Assembly: GCA_017549665.1 (NCBI GenBank) | Contig: JAFYUD010000251.1 | Location: 1-31,588, forward strand | DNA: 31,588 bases | Origin: Clostridia bacterium | Lineage (GTDB): Bacteria; Bacillota_A; Clostridia; Oscillospirales; Acutalibacteraceae | Direction: 5' to 3' | Part shown: positions 1 to 6,359 of the stretch, piece after piece | Layout: each line of letters starts with the position of its first letter | How positions within the stretch are numbered: position 1 is the stretch's first letter | Notes under the pieces: model-generated | The model's input: only the letters and a program-made list of their open reading frames with translations | Told to the model about the DNA's origin: nothing | Database searches by the model: none | Program-made: the position numbers and the translations under genes

Positions 1-18
1 AGGAACATTAATAATGGT

Positions 19-32
19 TATGTAATTACATA
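19..32. promoter_or_regulatory. Perfect 14-bp palindrome upstream of the DUF6809-like gene
   Basis: TATGTAA/TTACATA is a perfect palindrome about 45 bp ahead of the leader hairpin. It could be an operator for a dimeric regulator, but nothing else supports this and palindromes of this size arise by chance in AT-rich DNA. Confidence 0.2.
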
Positions 33-76
33 TAGAATATAAACTTTCAGTTTGTCGAACTAAATAATAAAACATT

Positions 77-116
77 AAAGTGCAATGGGATATAAAATCC
101 TGTTGCACTTTTTCTA
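77..116 (+). terminator. Leader hairpin/terminator-like element, copy 1
   Basis: A 14-15 bp stem (arms starting AAGTGCAA and ending TTGCACTT, inner pairs GGGAT/ATCC, loop ATAAA) is followed by a short T-run. It sits 20-25 bases ahead of the DUF6809-like start codon. A second copy at 5922-5958 precedes the truncated paralogue and has compensatory changes in the inner stem, so the RNA fold seems to matter. It may terminate an upstream transcript outside the window or act as a leader attenuator; the sequence cannot decide which. Confidence 0.6.
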
Positions 117-136
117 TTTGAAAAGGAGCAAATCGA

Positions 137-430
137 ATGAATCAAACAACACTTGAAGATTTATACTATGGCAACATAAACCCTTATGAAATAAGCTTTT
201 TGAGGGGTTCTGAATACGGTAAACGCTTTGATAAAGTAACTGAGCTTTCAAAGTCCGTATGTAGTCAGTTGACAGAAGAATACATAAATAAAATGAATGA
301 ACTTGAATCAGCCTACACCCGAATACTGTCCGAAACAGAACGAGAGTATTTCATATCCGGCTTCAAACTCGGTGCTAAAATAATGACCGAAGTCTACAAC
401 GGCAGAAGCTCAACCTTCTGTGAAACATAA
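137..430 (+). CDS. DUF6809-like small clostridial protein
   Basis: A 97-residue protein of unknown function. It matches, from memory, the small clostridial DUF6809-type family: an N-terminal TLEDLYYGNINP segment, a charged, probably helical middle part, and the C-terminal YFISGFKLGAKIMTEV signature that defines the group. There is no signal peptide or membrane segment, so it is probably cytosolic. The start has an upstream AAAAGGAG ribosome binding site (about 121-129). Members are common in mobile and accessory DNA of gut clostridia, which fits the Mrr and toxin-antitoxin neighbours. A close but truncated copy lies at 5981-6139, with its leader hairpin conserved. The family assignment is by remembered motif only; no biochemical role is known to me. 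Confidence 0.75.
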   Translation: MNQTTLEDLYYGNINPYEISFLRGSEYGKRFDKVTELSKSVCSQLTEEYINKMNELESAYTRILSETEREYFISGFKLGAKIMTEVYNGRSSTFCET

Positions 431-650
431 ATATCCAAACAATCAAAAACTCCGTTGAACAATGCTGTATCGTGTAACACGAGCATCAATCGTGTTTATT
501 GATAAACACTAAAGCCATTAAGAACTATCAATTCTCAATGGCTCGTTTCATATTACATATTTAACTAATAATCATTCCAAAGTCGACGTATTGACGACGA
601 ATTACATAAGTGTTTATTAATAAAAATTTATGCAAACTCTATGATTATTA
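431..650. other. Non-coding gap with hairpin and operator-like repeats
   Basis: No credible gene. A hairpin at 513-543 (AGCCATTAAGAA / TTCTCAATGGCT, one mismatch, poor T-tail) may weakly terminate the DUF6809-like gene. A perfect 18-bp palindrome at 492-509 (arms GTGTTTAT/ATAAACAC) has a related 18-base sequence at 610-627 with about three changes, about 40 bp before the Mrr-like gene's promoter. These could be paired operator sites. Confidence 0.4.
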
Positions 651-680
651 TTGAAAGTATAATTAATTGTATGATATAAT
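651..680 (+). promoter_or_regulatory. Promoter of the Mrr-like gene
   Basis: TTGAAA at 651-656 and TATAAT at 675-680 are separated by 18 bp, and TGA immediately precedes the -10 box (extended -10). This is the only strong promoter in the gap and is about 70 bp upstream of the start codon. Confidence 0.6.
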
Positions 681-750
681 CTAAATATAATTCTAAGATA
701 ATTATCGTTAATAATGATTTTTATTAAGAAATTGTAGGTGCGTGTATACT

Positions 751-2088
751 ATGAGCATTGTTATTGCTTTTGAATTAATAAATAAATTTAAAAAGTTGTT
801 TTATGACCAGTTGTCATCATATGGATATAAGGACATCTTTATAGAAATGAATCCAAGTTTTTATTCAAAAGAAGTTTTCTTAAAGAAAAAAGAAACAGAC
901 CCTTTGGGGTATGGCGATATTAATTTGGAATTTGAAAATGATAATTTCTATTATGTAACTTCCTGTAGGATTTATTTTTGGGATGAAAATTTCGGTTATG
1001 AGTTATGGTTAAGCTGTGATTTGCGCAGTAAATGGAGTTTATATAAATCTTATATACCGATTAATTCTAATGATATGAATGAAATAATATCTGAATGGTT
1101 ATTTATTCTTAAGTTCTTATACAATCGAGAGGATTTAAGATACACCCATATTAACGAATGGGATGGGACTAAAGAAATAACAAAACAGTTATTATTATAT
1201 TTACAGGAAAATGATTTTAAAATCAATCATATAAATGATATAGCTCAAAATATCAACATATCTAAAAGTCAAAAGTCATATTCTGTTATGTTACGTAAAG
1301 TTATTACACAAAATGTATATAATAATAATTTAGACGATAATGAACCTTTAGAATATAGCGATGAAGATATTAAGCCTTTTAAGGATTTATTTACAAAACA
1401 GCTTGAAGAATTGGGTGTTTTCACTTCTAAAATTAATTTGTATCCTGATTTAGGCAGGTTGTCCGTTCAATCGTATTTTAATGGTTCAAATAGACAGATT
1501 GATATTTTATCATATAATAATATACTTTATGATACTTCAGAAGTTGAGGAGATATTTCAAGATATATTGTCGTATTATTTTTGCGATATTAAAGATAACA
1601 GCAATCAAATGCTTTCGGAGTTAAAAAATAATGATTTTCATATTTATAGTTGTAGTGATGATTGCTCTGAAATATTTGCTTATAAATATGGTGAAAAAAT
1701 TGAAATTAGGATACAGAGTGAAATAGTTTTTGATGATATGGAAGGTCATCAGTTTGAGAACTTTTGTGCTAAAGTTTTAATGCAGAATGGTTTTGAAAAT
1801 GTGAAAGTAACAAGTGGTAGCGGTGACCAAGGAGTTGATATTATCGCATACAAAGATGACATAAAATATGGAATTCAGTGCAAGTGTTATCATAGTTATA
1901 TTGGCAATAAAGCTGTACAAGAGGTGTATGCGGGTAAGAACTACTATAATTGTGATGTAGGTGTCGTTATAACAAATAGGTATTTCACCAAATCTGCAAT
2001 TGATTTAGCAAAAAAGAATCGCATTCATTTATGGGACAGAGATAAACTGTTACAAATGATAGAGAATTGTAATATGGAATTACTATAA
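751..2088 (+). CDS. Mrr-type restriction endonuclease-like protein
   Basis: The last ~115 residues form an Mrr_cat (PD-(D/E)XK) nuclease domain: MEGHQFENF with an acidic residue near 331, then GDQGVDIIA with the metal-binding Asp near 363, then the IQCKCY strand carrying Q-x-K near 376-378. Such domains cut modified or foreign DNA. Residues 1-320 are not a recognised specificity domain; segments near residues 13 and 210 (FKKLFYDQLSSYG and FKDLFTKQLEELG) look weakly alike, hinting at an internal repeat. I chose ATG at 751 because AGGTG at 736-740 is correctly spaced for it and too close to the in-frame GTG at 742. No methyltransferase partner is seen, consistent with a type IV or solo defence nuclease. 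It lies in a probable mobile island. Fold assignment is firm; biological role is inferred. Confidence 0.8.
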   Translation: MSIVIAFELINKFKKLFYDQLSSYGYKDIFIEMNPSFYSKEVFLKKKETDPLGYGDINLEFENDNFYYVTSCRIYFWDENFGYELWLSCDLRSKWSLYKSYIPINSNDMNEIISEWLFILKFLYNREDLRYTHINEWDGTKEITKQLLLYLQENDFKINHINDIAQNINISKSQKSYSVMLRKVITQNVYNNNLDDNEPLEYSDEDIKPFKDLFTKQLEELGVFTSKINLYPDLGRLSVQSYFNGSNRQIDILSYNNILYDTSEVEEIFQDILSYYFCDIKDNSNQMLSELKNNDFHIYSCSDDCSEIFAYKYGEKIEIRIQSEIVFDDMEGHQFENFCAKVLMQNGFENVKVTSGSGDQGVDIIAYKDDIKYGIQCKCYHSYIGNKAVQEVYAGKNYYNCDVGVVITNRYFTKSAIDLAKKNRIHLWDRDKLLQMIENCNMELL

Positions 2089-2154
2089 TTATCGTTATAT
2101 GCTAATATCATACTTTTTAGTATGTTTAAAATTTGAAGGAAGGAGGTAAAGAAA

Positions 2155-2436
2155 GTGATACTAAGTATTCGCCAAAATATATTTTGCGAGAATTCAGAAA
2201 GCATTGACCATATGGTTGTTATAAAAAAAGTTTATGAAACCCAATTTGTACCACGTATTGGTGAGAAAATCTACAACCATATGTGGAAAGATGATGAAGG
2301 AACAAGTATTGCCGATATTTGTTATGATATTGATTCTAAAACTTGTGACATTGCTCTTGAAAAACTAGTGGTTGATAACACTAAAGAAGAAATTGTTTAT
2401 CTTGCAAAATTACATAGTTGGGAAATTTTATTATAA
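2155..2436 (+). CDS. 93-aa protein of unknown function
   Basis: Starts at GTG 2155 behind a very strong AGGAGG (2141-2146), which is the main evidence that it is expressed. The protein is 93 residues, predicted soluble, with no signal peptide or membrane segment. The middle (FVPRIGEKIYNHMW ... DICYDIDSKTCDIALEK) has the alternating hydrophobic pattern of a small beta-rich domain and resembles short phage or mobile-element proteins, but I do not recognise a family. It lies about 65 bp after the Mrr-like gene on the same strand and could share its transcript. Whether it is an accessory or immunity factor for the nuclease is unknown. Confidence 0.6.
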   Translation: MILSIRQNIFCENSESIDHMVVIKKVYETQFVPRIGEKIYNHMWKDDEGTSIADICYDIDSKTCDIALEKLVVDNTKEEIVYLAKLHSWEILL

Positions 2437-2700
2437 TAATTATTTCCTATCAAATGTTAGTCTCTCTATAGTTTATACTATGGGGAGATTCGCTCTGTTA
2501 AATCGTATAAAATGAATATGATATACTCAGCTTTTGGGGTTTTTGAAAGAAAATTAATGTAAAGAAGAATATGTAGAACGGATTAAAAGTTCGTGTTAAT
2601 TTTAATTAACAAAAAATTCACACTAAATTGAAATTTTTCACCTTTTTCCTGCCTACATCCCGCCTTGGATAGTTATTAGAACAATAATTTTTTTTTGAAA
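2437..2700. other. Non-coding gap, AT-rich
   Basis: No gene seen. An imperfect hairpin at 2459-2490 (13 pairs including G-U pairs, no T-run) may end the preceding transcript. A perfect inverted repeat GTTAAT-TTTA-ATTAAC lies at 2595-2610, upstream of the toxin-antitoxin promoter; antitoxin autoregulation usually uses sites closer to the promoter, so this is only suggestive. Confidence 0.35.
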
Positions 2701-2706
2701 TTTGTC

Positions 2707-2735
2707 TTGCTATTGTGCGTACATTTGTGTATAAT
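2707..2735 (+). promoter_or_regulatory. Promoter of the toxin-antitoxin operon
   Basis: TTGCTA at 2707-2712 and TATAAT at 2730-2735 with a 17-bp spacer, about 32 bp before the antitoxin start. Ribosome binding site AAAGGCGGTG follows at 2753-2761. Confidence 0.6.
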
Positions 2736-2767
2736 ATAACTGTAAATAATGAAAGGCGGTGTTTTTA

Positions 2768-3070
2768 ATGGCAAAAACAGCAAATCTTTATGCACGAATT
2801 GAGCCTGATATTAAAGAACAGGCAGAAACAATATTAACCGCATTAGGTATTCCTGCATCAAATGCAATCACTATGTTCTACAAGCAGATAATCCTTCAGG
2901 GCGGTATTCCTTTTGATGTCAAATTACCTGCAACTCCTATTGATTTCAGCACACTTTCCAAAGAGGAAATTGACAGAGAGCTTGAGAAAGGATACCGTGA
3001 AATCACCGAGGGCAAAACTATTCCCGCAGAAAAGGCTTTCAGCGATTTGCGTGAAAGATACAGAATATGA
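2768..3070 (+). CDS. RelB/DinJ family antitoxin
   Basis: A 100-residue protein with the ribbon-helix-helix start typical of RelB/DinJ antitoxins (MAKTANLYARIEPDIKEQAE), then the conserved LGIPASNAITMFYKQIILQGGIPF segment and an acidic C-terminal tail that would wrap the toxin. It binds and neutralises the downstream toxin and probably represses its own promoter. ATG 2768 is preferred over the in-frame GTG at 2759, which lies inside the ribosome binding site. It overlaps the toxin gene by four bases (ATGA), the usual coupled arrangement. Its place next to an integration scar fits addiction cargo of a mobile element. Confidence 0.9.
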   Translation: MAKTANLYARIEPDIKEQAETILTALGIPASNAITMFYKQIILQGGIPFDVKLPATPIDFSTLSKEEIDRELEKGYREITEGKTIPAEKAFSDLRERYRI

Positions 3071-3381
3071 AATATACTGTTAATTTGACACCCGAAGCAG
3101 TCAAGGATATTAACGGTATATATGATTATATTGCAGTAGCTTTGTGTGAAAAGGAAATAGCCGTAAATATGATTAATCTGATTGAGAAGAATATTCTTTC
3201 TCTTGATGAAATGCCCGGCAGATACAAGATTTATTACAATGAACCTTGGAAAAGCCGTGGCGTACATATTATGCCGGTGAAAAAATATCTTGTATTTTAT
3301 GTAATTGATGAAAACAATAATGCGGTCAATGTTTTCAGAGTAATTTACGGTTCAAGAGATATTGAGAATGTTTTGGGCTGA
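3067..3381 (+). CDS. RelE/ParE family toxin
   Basis: A 104-residue protein of the RelE/ParE fold: N-terminal YTVNLTPEAVKDINGIYDYI helix, a central EMPGRYKIY segment, and the C-terminal signature YLVFYVIDE ... VFRVIYGSRDIENVL. RelE members cleave mRNA at the ribosome while ParE members target gyrase; sequence inspection cannot separate them, although the C-terminal RVIYGSRD form is common in toxins paired with RelB/DinJ antitoxins. It is translationally coupled to the antitoxin through the ATGA overlap. The gene appears intact. It is the last gene before the tRNA-Ser integration scar. Confidence 0.9.
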   Translation: MKYTVNLTPEAVKDINGIYDYIAVALCEKEIAVNMINLIEKNILSLDEMPGRYKIYYNEPWKSRGVHIMPVKKYLVFYVIDENNNAVNVFRVIYGSRDIENVLG

Positions 3382-3407
3382 ATATTTTCATATCCGCAGA
3401 CGACTTC

Positions 3408-3447
3408 TGACGACGGAAAGACGACGACAGCGGTGACATAAATACCT
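3408..3447. repeat. Divergent direct repeat flanking the tRNA-Ser scar, copy A
   Basis: TGACGACGGAAAGACGACG... ending ATAAATACCT. It resembles 3851-3890 in order and content (two GACGACG blocks, then CAGnnnGnnnnATAAATAnCT). Similarity may extend weakly for some tens of bases beyond. The two copies bracket the tRNA-Ser remnants. Confidence 0.5.
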
Positions 3448-3548
3448 GAAACAAGTATGATTGAAATATCAATTTCTGCCGTCGCAATGAAAATACGAGC
3501 AAGCAAAACCCTATGTATACCAACGAACTTTAGCACTTTAAAGAGCTA

Positions 3549-3608
3549 TTGGAAATCGTGTAACGGGCTATAACCTGTTCGAGGGTTCGAATCCCTTGCT
3601 CTCCGCCA
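3549..3608 (+). pseudogene. 5'-truncated tRNA-Ser(GGA) remnant, att-like
   Basis: From the anticodon loop TTGGAAA (anticodon GGA) to CCGCCA this is the 3' part of a bacterial tRNA-Ser: 3' anticodon strand TCGTG, variable arm, T-arm GGGTTCGAATCCC and acceptor end GCTCTCC plus CCA. Upstream of TTGGAAA the sequence no longer pairs with the anticodon stem, and no D-arm or 5' acceptor strand (GGAGAGC) is present. Breaks in the anticodon loop are typical of tyrosine-recombinase integration into tRNA genes. This is therefore most likely the distal attachment site of an element lying to the left, with the intact tRNA and the integrase outside the window. Confidence 0.75.
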
Positions 3609-3609
3609 G

Positions 3610-3650
3610 AAAAAAGCAGTTACACCAAACGGTGTGACTGCTTTTTTGTT
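3610..3650 (+). terminator. Intrinsic terminator after tRNA-Ser remnant 1
   Basis: A 17-bp stem with one G-U pair (arms AAAAAAGCAGTTACACC and GGTGTGACTGCTTTTTT, loop AAAC) ending in a T-run. It is the original transcription terminator of the tRNA gene carried with its 3' end. Confidence 0.85.
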
Positions 3651-3663
3651 TGCAGAAAGTTAA

Positions 3664-3775
3664 GAGGGGATTCGAAGGACGAGCGGTACAAAGCAACAGT
3701 CCGGTGGACTGTTGTGACCGCGAGCGACCAAGCGACCGCAGTCGCGCGAATCGAATCCCTTGCTCTCCGCCAGAA
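3664..3775. repeat. Palindromic cassette ending in a second tRNA-Ser 3' end
   Basis: Starts with GGGATTCGA (inverted relative to the T-arm) and ends with TCGAATCCC, then repeats exactly 25 bases of the first tRNA remnant (3587-3611 = 3751-3775). Inside is a perfect hairpin, arms CAACAGTCC and GGACTGTTG with a 3-base loop, in unusually GC-rich sequence. I recall similar cassettes beside tRNA-Ser genes in gut clostridia. It may be a small non-autonomous insertion or the scar of a second integration. The minus-strand reading frame over this region is a translation artefact of it. Confidence 0.6.
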
Positions 3776-3807
3776 GCCATAAGAACTAAGGTTCTTGTGG
3801 CTTTTTT
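3774..3807 (+). terminator. Intrinsic terminator after tRNA-Ser 3' end copy 2
   Basis: Stem AGCCATAAGAAC / GTTCTTGTGGCT (12 bp, one G-U pair, loop TAAG) followed by TTTTTTCTTTTG. It differs in sequence from the terminator after copy 1, so the two 3' ends come from two different tRNA-Ser contexts. Confidence 0.85.
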
Positions 3808-3850
3808 CTTTTGTTTTCGCACCAACTAAAATATACTCAAACCCCACTTT

Positions 3851-3890
3851 TGACGACGAAACGACGACGGCAGACCGAGCATAAATATCT
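3851..3890. repeat. Divergent direct repeat flanking the tRNA-Ser scar, copy B
   Basis: TGACGACGAAACGACGACGG... ending ATAAATATCT; the partner of 3408-3447 on the other side of the tRNA-Ser remnants. Possibly arms of integrated elements or a chromosomal intergenic repeat. Confidence 0.5.
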
Positions 3891-3959
3891 TCAAGGTCGT
3901 CAAGAATATTCGTCACCGTCGTCTTGTATGTTTTCATAGTGGATTTTTTGATATAAGTA

Positions 3960-3968
3960 TGGTATAAT
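3960..3968 (+). promoter_or_regulatory. Extended -10 promoter of the GH110-like gene
   Basis: TGGTATAAT at 3960-3968 is a good extended -10. The -35 region is poor. It is about 38 bp before the start codon, with GAAAGGAAG as ribosome binding site. Confidence 0.45.
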
Positions 3969-4005
3969 TCAACTCGATAAATAAGAATTTTGAAAGGAAG
4001 ATTAT

Positions 4006-5865
4006 ATGCTTCTGAAAATAGTTTCATTTATTGCTTCAATAGTGTTGTTGTTTACTTCGTCTGTTGCTATGCCCGAAAGAGGTGAGGTTCATTCGGAATC
4101 GCTTGATAACTTAAGCGAAAACAGAACTGCAGACGAGATTAACGGAGCGAACGAAACAAGATTTTATATTCAGCGACCCAAAACCGATAAACTGAATGAG
4201 GTCAATGCCGCCTATTTTGGTCTTTCGGAGAACAACGAGGATAATTTTGCTGCTTTTCAGAGTGCGCTTGACTATTGTTCGAAGAATCCGCAGACAAAGC
4301 TTGTTATTAATAAGGGTACATATTATTTCAGGAGCATAAATGGTCTCGATGCTAACAACTGCACGGATTTGCTGATTGAGGGTTCAGATGCAACCTTTGT
4401 TTTCTCCTCAACAGGATATAAGTTTTTTATCAGAAACAGCGACTGCGTTGAAATCCGTAACCTAAATTTTGATTGGAACTGGACGGAAAGTCCGCTTGCT
4501 TCGGTTGTTACCGTTCAGAACAGCAATCCTGATACCAAAACCGTTGACCTTGTGTTCAGAAACGCGGAATGCTGCAACGAAAATAACTGCTTGATGGCGA
4601 TTACGCAATGCGACCCCGAAACGTTTACATTCGGCGCAAAATGCTCCTCAAAAGAGGTTTATCTTTATCAGGACGTAAATGCCGTAAAATCTGTTCAGAA
4701 AATTTCGGATAATACTTTGCGTGTTGCTCATAACGGATGTATGGATAATTTTGAGAATGGCGAAACATATATCCTCAGACACTATGTTTATGACGGAACA
4801 ATATTCAGCATAAGAGATTACAGCAAGAATGTAACCTTTGACAATGTCAGTATCTACGGCAGTCCTGGTATGGCGTATATCTGCGAAGGCAACTGCTCGC
4901 ATTTTCAGATTATCAACTGCTTTATCGGTGTTAATCCTGAATACAAAGACAAGCGAAGTGTATCCTTGGGTGCCGATGCTATTCATATTGTAAACACCAA
5001 CGGCTGTTTCAATATTTCGGGCTGTGACATAAGCGGAATGGGCGACGATGCCATTAATGTCCACGACGGTCTTGGATATATTTCAGGTGTAAACAGTAAT
5101 ACGCTTACACTTATAGCATCTGCAATGAGGCTTGAAGTCGGCGACACTCTTGCATTCAAAAATGATAAGTTTGAAAATACAGATTTTACAGCAAAAATCG
5201 TTCTAGTCAAAGCTCTTGAAGGAATAACAAAAGAGGTTGTTGTTGAAGTGTTACCCGAAAGCGTAACGGAAGGCTGGACTGCATATAACACGGAATGTAA
5301 CAGCGGTAACTATGTTATTTCAAACAACTATTTCCATGAAAACAGAGCAAGAGGCTTGCTTCTCCAGTCCTCAAACGGACTTTGTGAGAATAACCGATTC
5401 TATAAAACAATGGCTCAGGCTATAAAGGTTGTTATGGATATTGAGCCCACACTCTGGCAGGAGGGTACGGGCGTTGATAACCTTGTTATCCGCAATAACA
5501 CATTTAAAAAGTGTAACTACAGCGACTGGGGTTCTGTAATTGAAATCGGTACAAATATTGCAGGCAAATCTGCCGAAACTTCTGTTTTCACAAACATTGA
5601 AATTACTTCAAACACCTTCACTGATATACCGTCGTTGCTTATGAGAACAAATAATATAAATGGGCTTGTTTTTGCTGCCAATACGGTTGATACAGGTGAT
5701 TTCTTTGAGAGTGTTTCAATACAAGGCATACTTCAGTTCGGTAAATACTGTTCAAACATAACCTATGCAGATAATATTTTCGTCAACAGCGGGTTTTTAC
5801 GATACAAAGAAATAGTAAAATCAAACAATATCTATGTATGGGCTCAGATTAATTCACAACTTTGA
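4006..5865 (+). CDS. Secreted GH110-type alpha-1,3-galactosidase
   Basis: A 619-residue protein with an N-terminal signal peptide (hydrophobic residues 3-20, likely cleavage near SSVA) followed by a right-handed beta-helix with repeated N-x-F/I rungs. It resembles glycoside hydrolase family 110, which removes terminal alpha-1,3-galactose from blood-group B and linear alpha-Gal glycans. The catalytic region is visible: GADAIH with Asp324, then GMGDDAIN with Asp347-Asp348. The 23/24-residue spacing matches the acid and base aspartates I remember for PdGH110B (321, 344, 345). The helix end has the family-like YFHENRARGLLLQSSN segment. Length is normal and the gene is intact. It acts outside the cell or at the surface. 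It is monocistronic, with a new promoter and a downstream hairpin. It could instead be another beta-helix glycosidase if the triad match is coincidental. Confidence 0.75.
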   Translation: MLLKIVSFIASIVLLFTSSVAMPERGEVHSESLDNLSENRTADEINGANETRFYIQRPKTDKLNEVNAAYFGLSENNEDNFAAFQSALDYCSKNPQTKLVINKGTYYFRSINGLDANNCTDLLIEGSDATFVFSSTGYKFFIRNSDCVEIRNLNFDWNWTESPLASVVTVQNSNPDTKTVDLVFRNAECCNENNCLMAITQCDPETFTFGAKCSSKEVYLYQDVNAVKSVQKISDNTLRVAHNGCMDNFENGETYILRHYVYDGTIFSIRDYSKNVTFDNVSIYGSPGMAYICEGNCSHFQIINCFIGVNPEYKDKRSVSLGADAIHIVNTNGCFNISGCDISGMGDDAINVHDGLGYISGVNSNTLTLIASAMRLEVGDTLAFKNDKFENTDFTAKIVLVKALEGITKEVVVEVLPESVTEGWTAYNTECNSGNYVISNNYFHENRARGLLLQSSNGLCENNRFYKTMAQAIKVVMDIEPTLWQEGTGVDNLVIRNNTFKKCNYSDWGSVIEIGTNIAGKSAETSVFTNIEITSNTFTDIPSLLMRTNNINGLVFAANTVDTGDFFESVSIQGILQFGKYCSNITYADNIFVNSGFLRYKEIVKSNNIYVWAQINSQL

Positions 5866-5920
5866 ACTGAAAGCAAAAAATTACAAAATTCCATTTTCTC
5901 GGACTAAATAATAAAACATT

Positions 5921-5958
5921 TAAGTGCAATGGGAAATAAATTCCTGTTGCACTTTTTA
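5921..5958 (+). terminator. Leader hairpin/terminator-like element, copy 2
   Basis: Same outer stem as at 77-116 (AAGTGCAA/TTGCACTT) and the same ATAAA loop, but the inner pairs are GGGAA/TTCC instead of GGGAT/ATCC, a compensatory base-pair change. A T-run follows. Being 56 bases after the GH110-like stop codon it could serve as that gene's terminator, but its similarity to the other copy, including the upstream GGACTAAATAATAAAACATT, shows it was duplicated together with the DUF6809-like gene. Confidence 0.65.
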
Positions 5959-5980
5959 TATTTACAAGGAGTGATTAAAA

Positions 5981-6139
5981 ATGAAACAAACAACACTTGA
6001 AGATTTATACTATGGCAACATAAATCCTTGCGAAATAAGTTTTGTGAGGGGTGCTGAATACGGTAAATGCTTTGATAAAATAACTGAGCTTTCAAAGTCC
6101 GAATGCAGTCAATTGTCTGAAGATATATGTTTGAATTAA
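5981..6139 (+). pseudogene. Truncated DUF6809-like paralogue
   Basis: Begins MKQTTLEDLYYGNINP and is nearly collinear with the gene at 137-430 for about 46 residues, with scattered substitutions (Y17C, L22V, R30C). After SQLSED it diverges and stops at TAA 6137. The conserved C-terminal half (YFISGFKLGAKIM) is missing and is not found in another frame downstream to 6359. The ribosome binding site (CAAGGAGTG) and leader are intact, so a 52-residue fragment may still be made. It is a decayed duplicate; the break point near 6122 joins unrelated AT-rich sequence. Confidence 0.75.
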
Positions 6140-6300
6140 ATAATTGGATATTCAATATATTCATTCAAAATTTAAACAAAAACTGTATGAAAAATTGTTG
6201 CTTTATTTTAGGATGGAGTGGTATAATTGCTTTAATAAAAAATTGTTGTGCTTTAATTGTGAAAGTATTTGATAAATTAAAATATTATCAATTAATTATT
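6140..6300. other. AT-rich non-coding gap
   Basis: Nothing recognisable. A 62-codon open frame across it (6127-6315) lacks a ribosome binding site, is rich in repeated Lys/Ile/Cys codons and overlaps the truncated paralogue. Confidence 0.4.
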
Positions 6301-6329
6301 TTGATATTCATATGATTATCGATTAATAT
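6301..6329 (+). promoter_or_regulatory. Possible promoter of the cytoplasmic phosphoesterase
   Basis: TTGATA at 6301-6306 and TAATAT at 6324-6329, 17-bp spacer, about 31 bp before the start codon. A GGAGG at 6345-6349 precedes the ATG by 10 bases. Confidence 0.4.
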
Positions 6330-6359
6330 TCGATATGTGATAATGGAGGATTAAGAGAA

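Noticed and set aside
591..600. TTGACGACGA at 591-600 as a third copy of the scar repeats
   Set aside because: Only about nine bases match and the downstream pattern is absent.
2896..3267. 123-codon minus-strand frame opposite the toxin-antitoxin genes
   Set aside because: It is the shadow of two well-supported overlapping genes on the other strand.
3568..3825. Minus-strand open frame ending AESKGFEPSNRL over the tRNA-Ser remnants
   Set aside because: It is a translation of the tRNA 3' ends and the palindromic cassette; peptides of the GGEQGIR / GFEPS kind are known artefacts of tRNA regions. No ribosome binding site.
3620..4027. Minus-strand 135-codon frame running across the scar into the GH110-type gene start
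   Set aside because: It overlaps both terminators, the repeats and a real promoter; composition is not protein-like.
6127..6315. 62-codon plus-strand frame after the truncated DUF6809-like copy
   Set aside because: No ribosome binding site, overlaps the fragment's end and is low-complexity AT-rich sequence.
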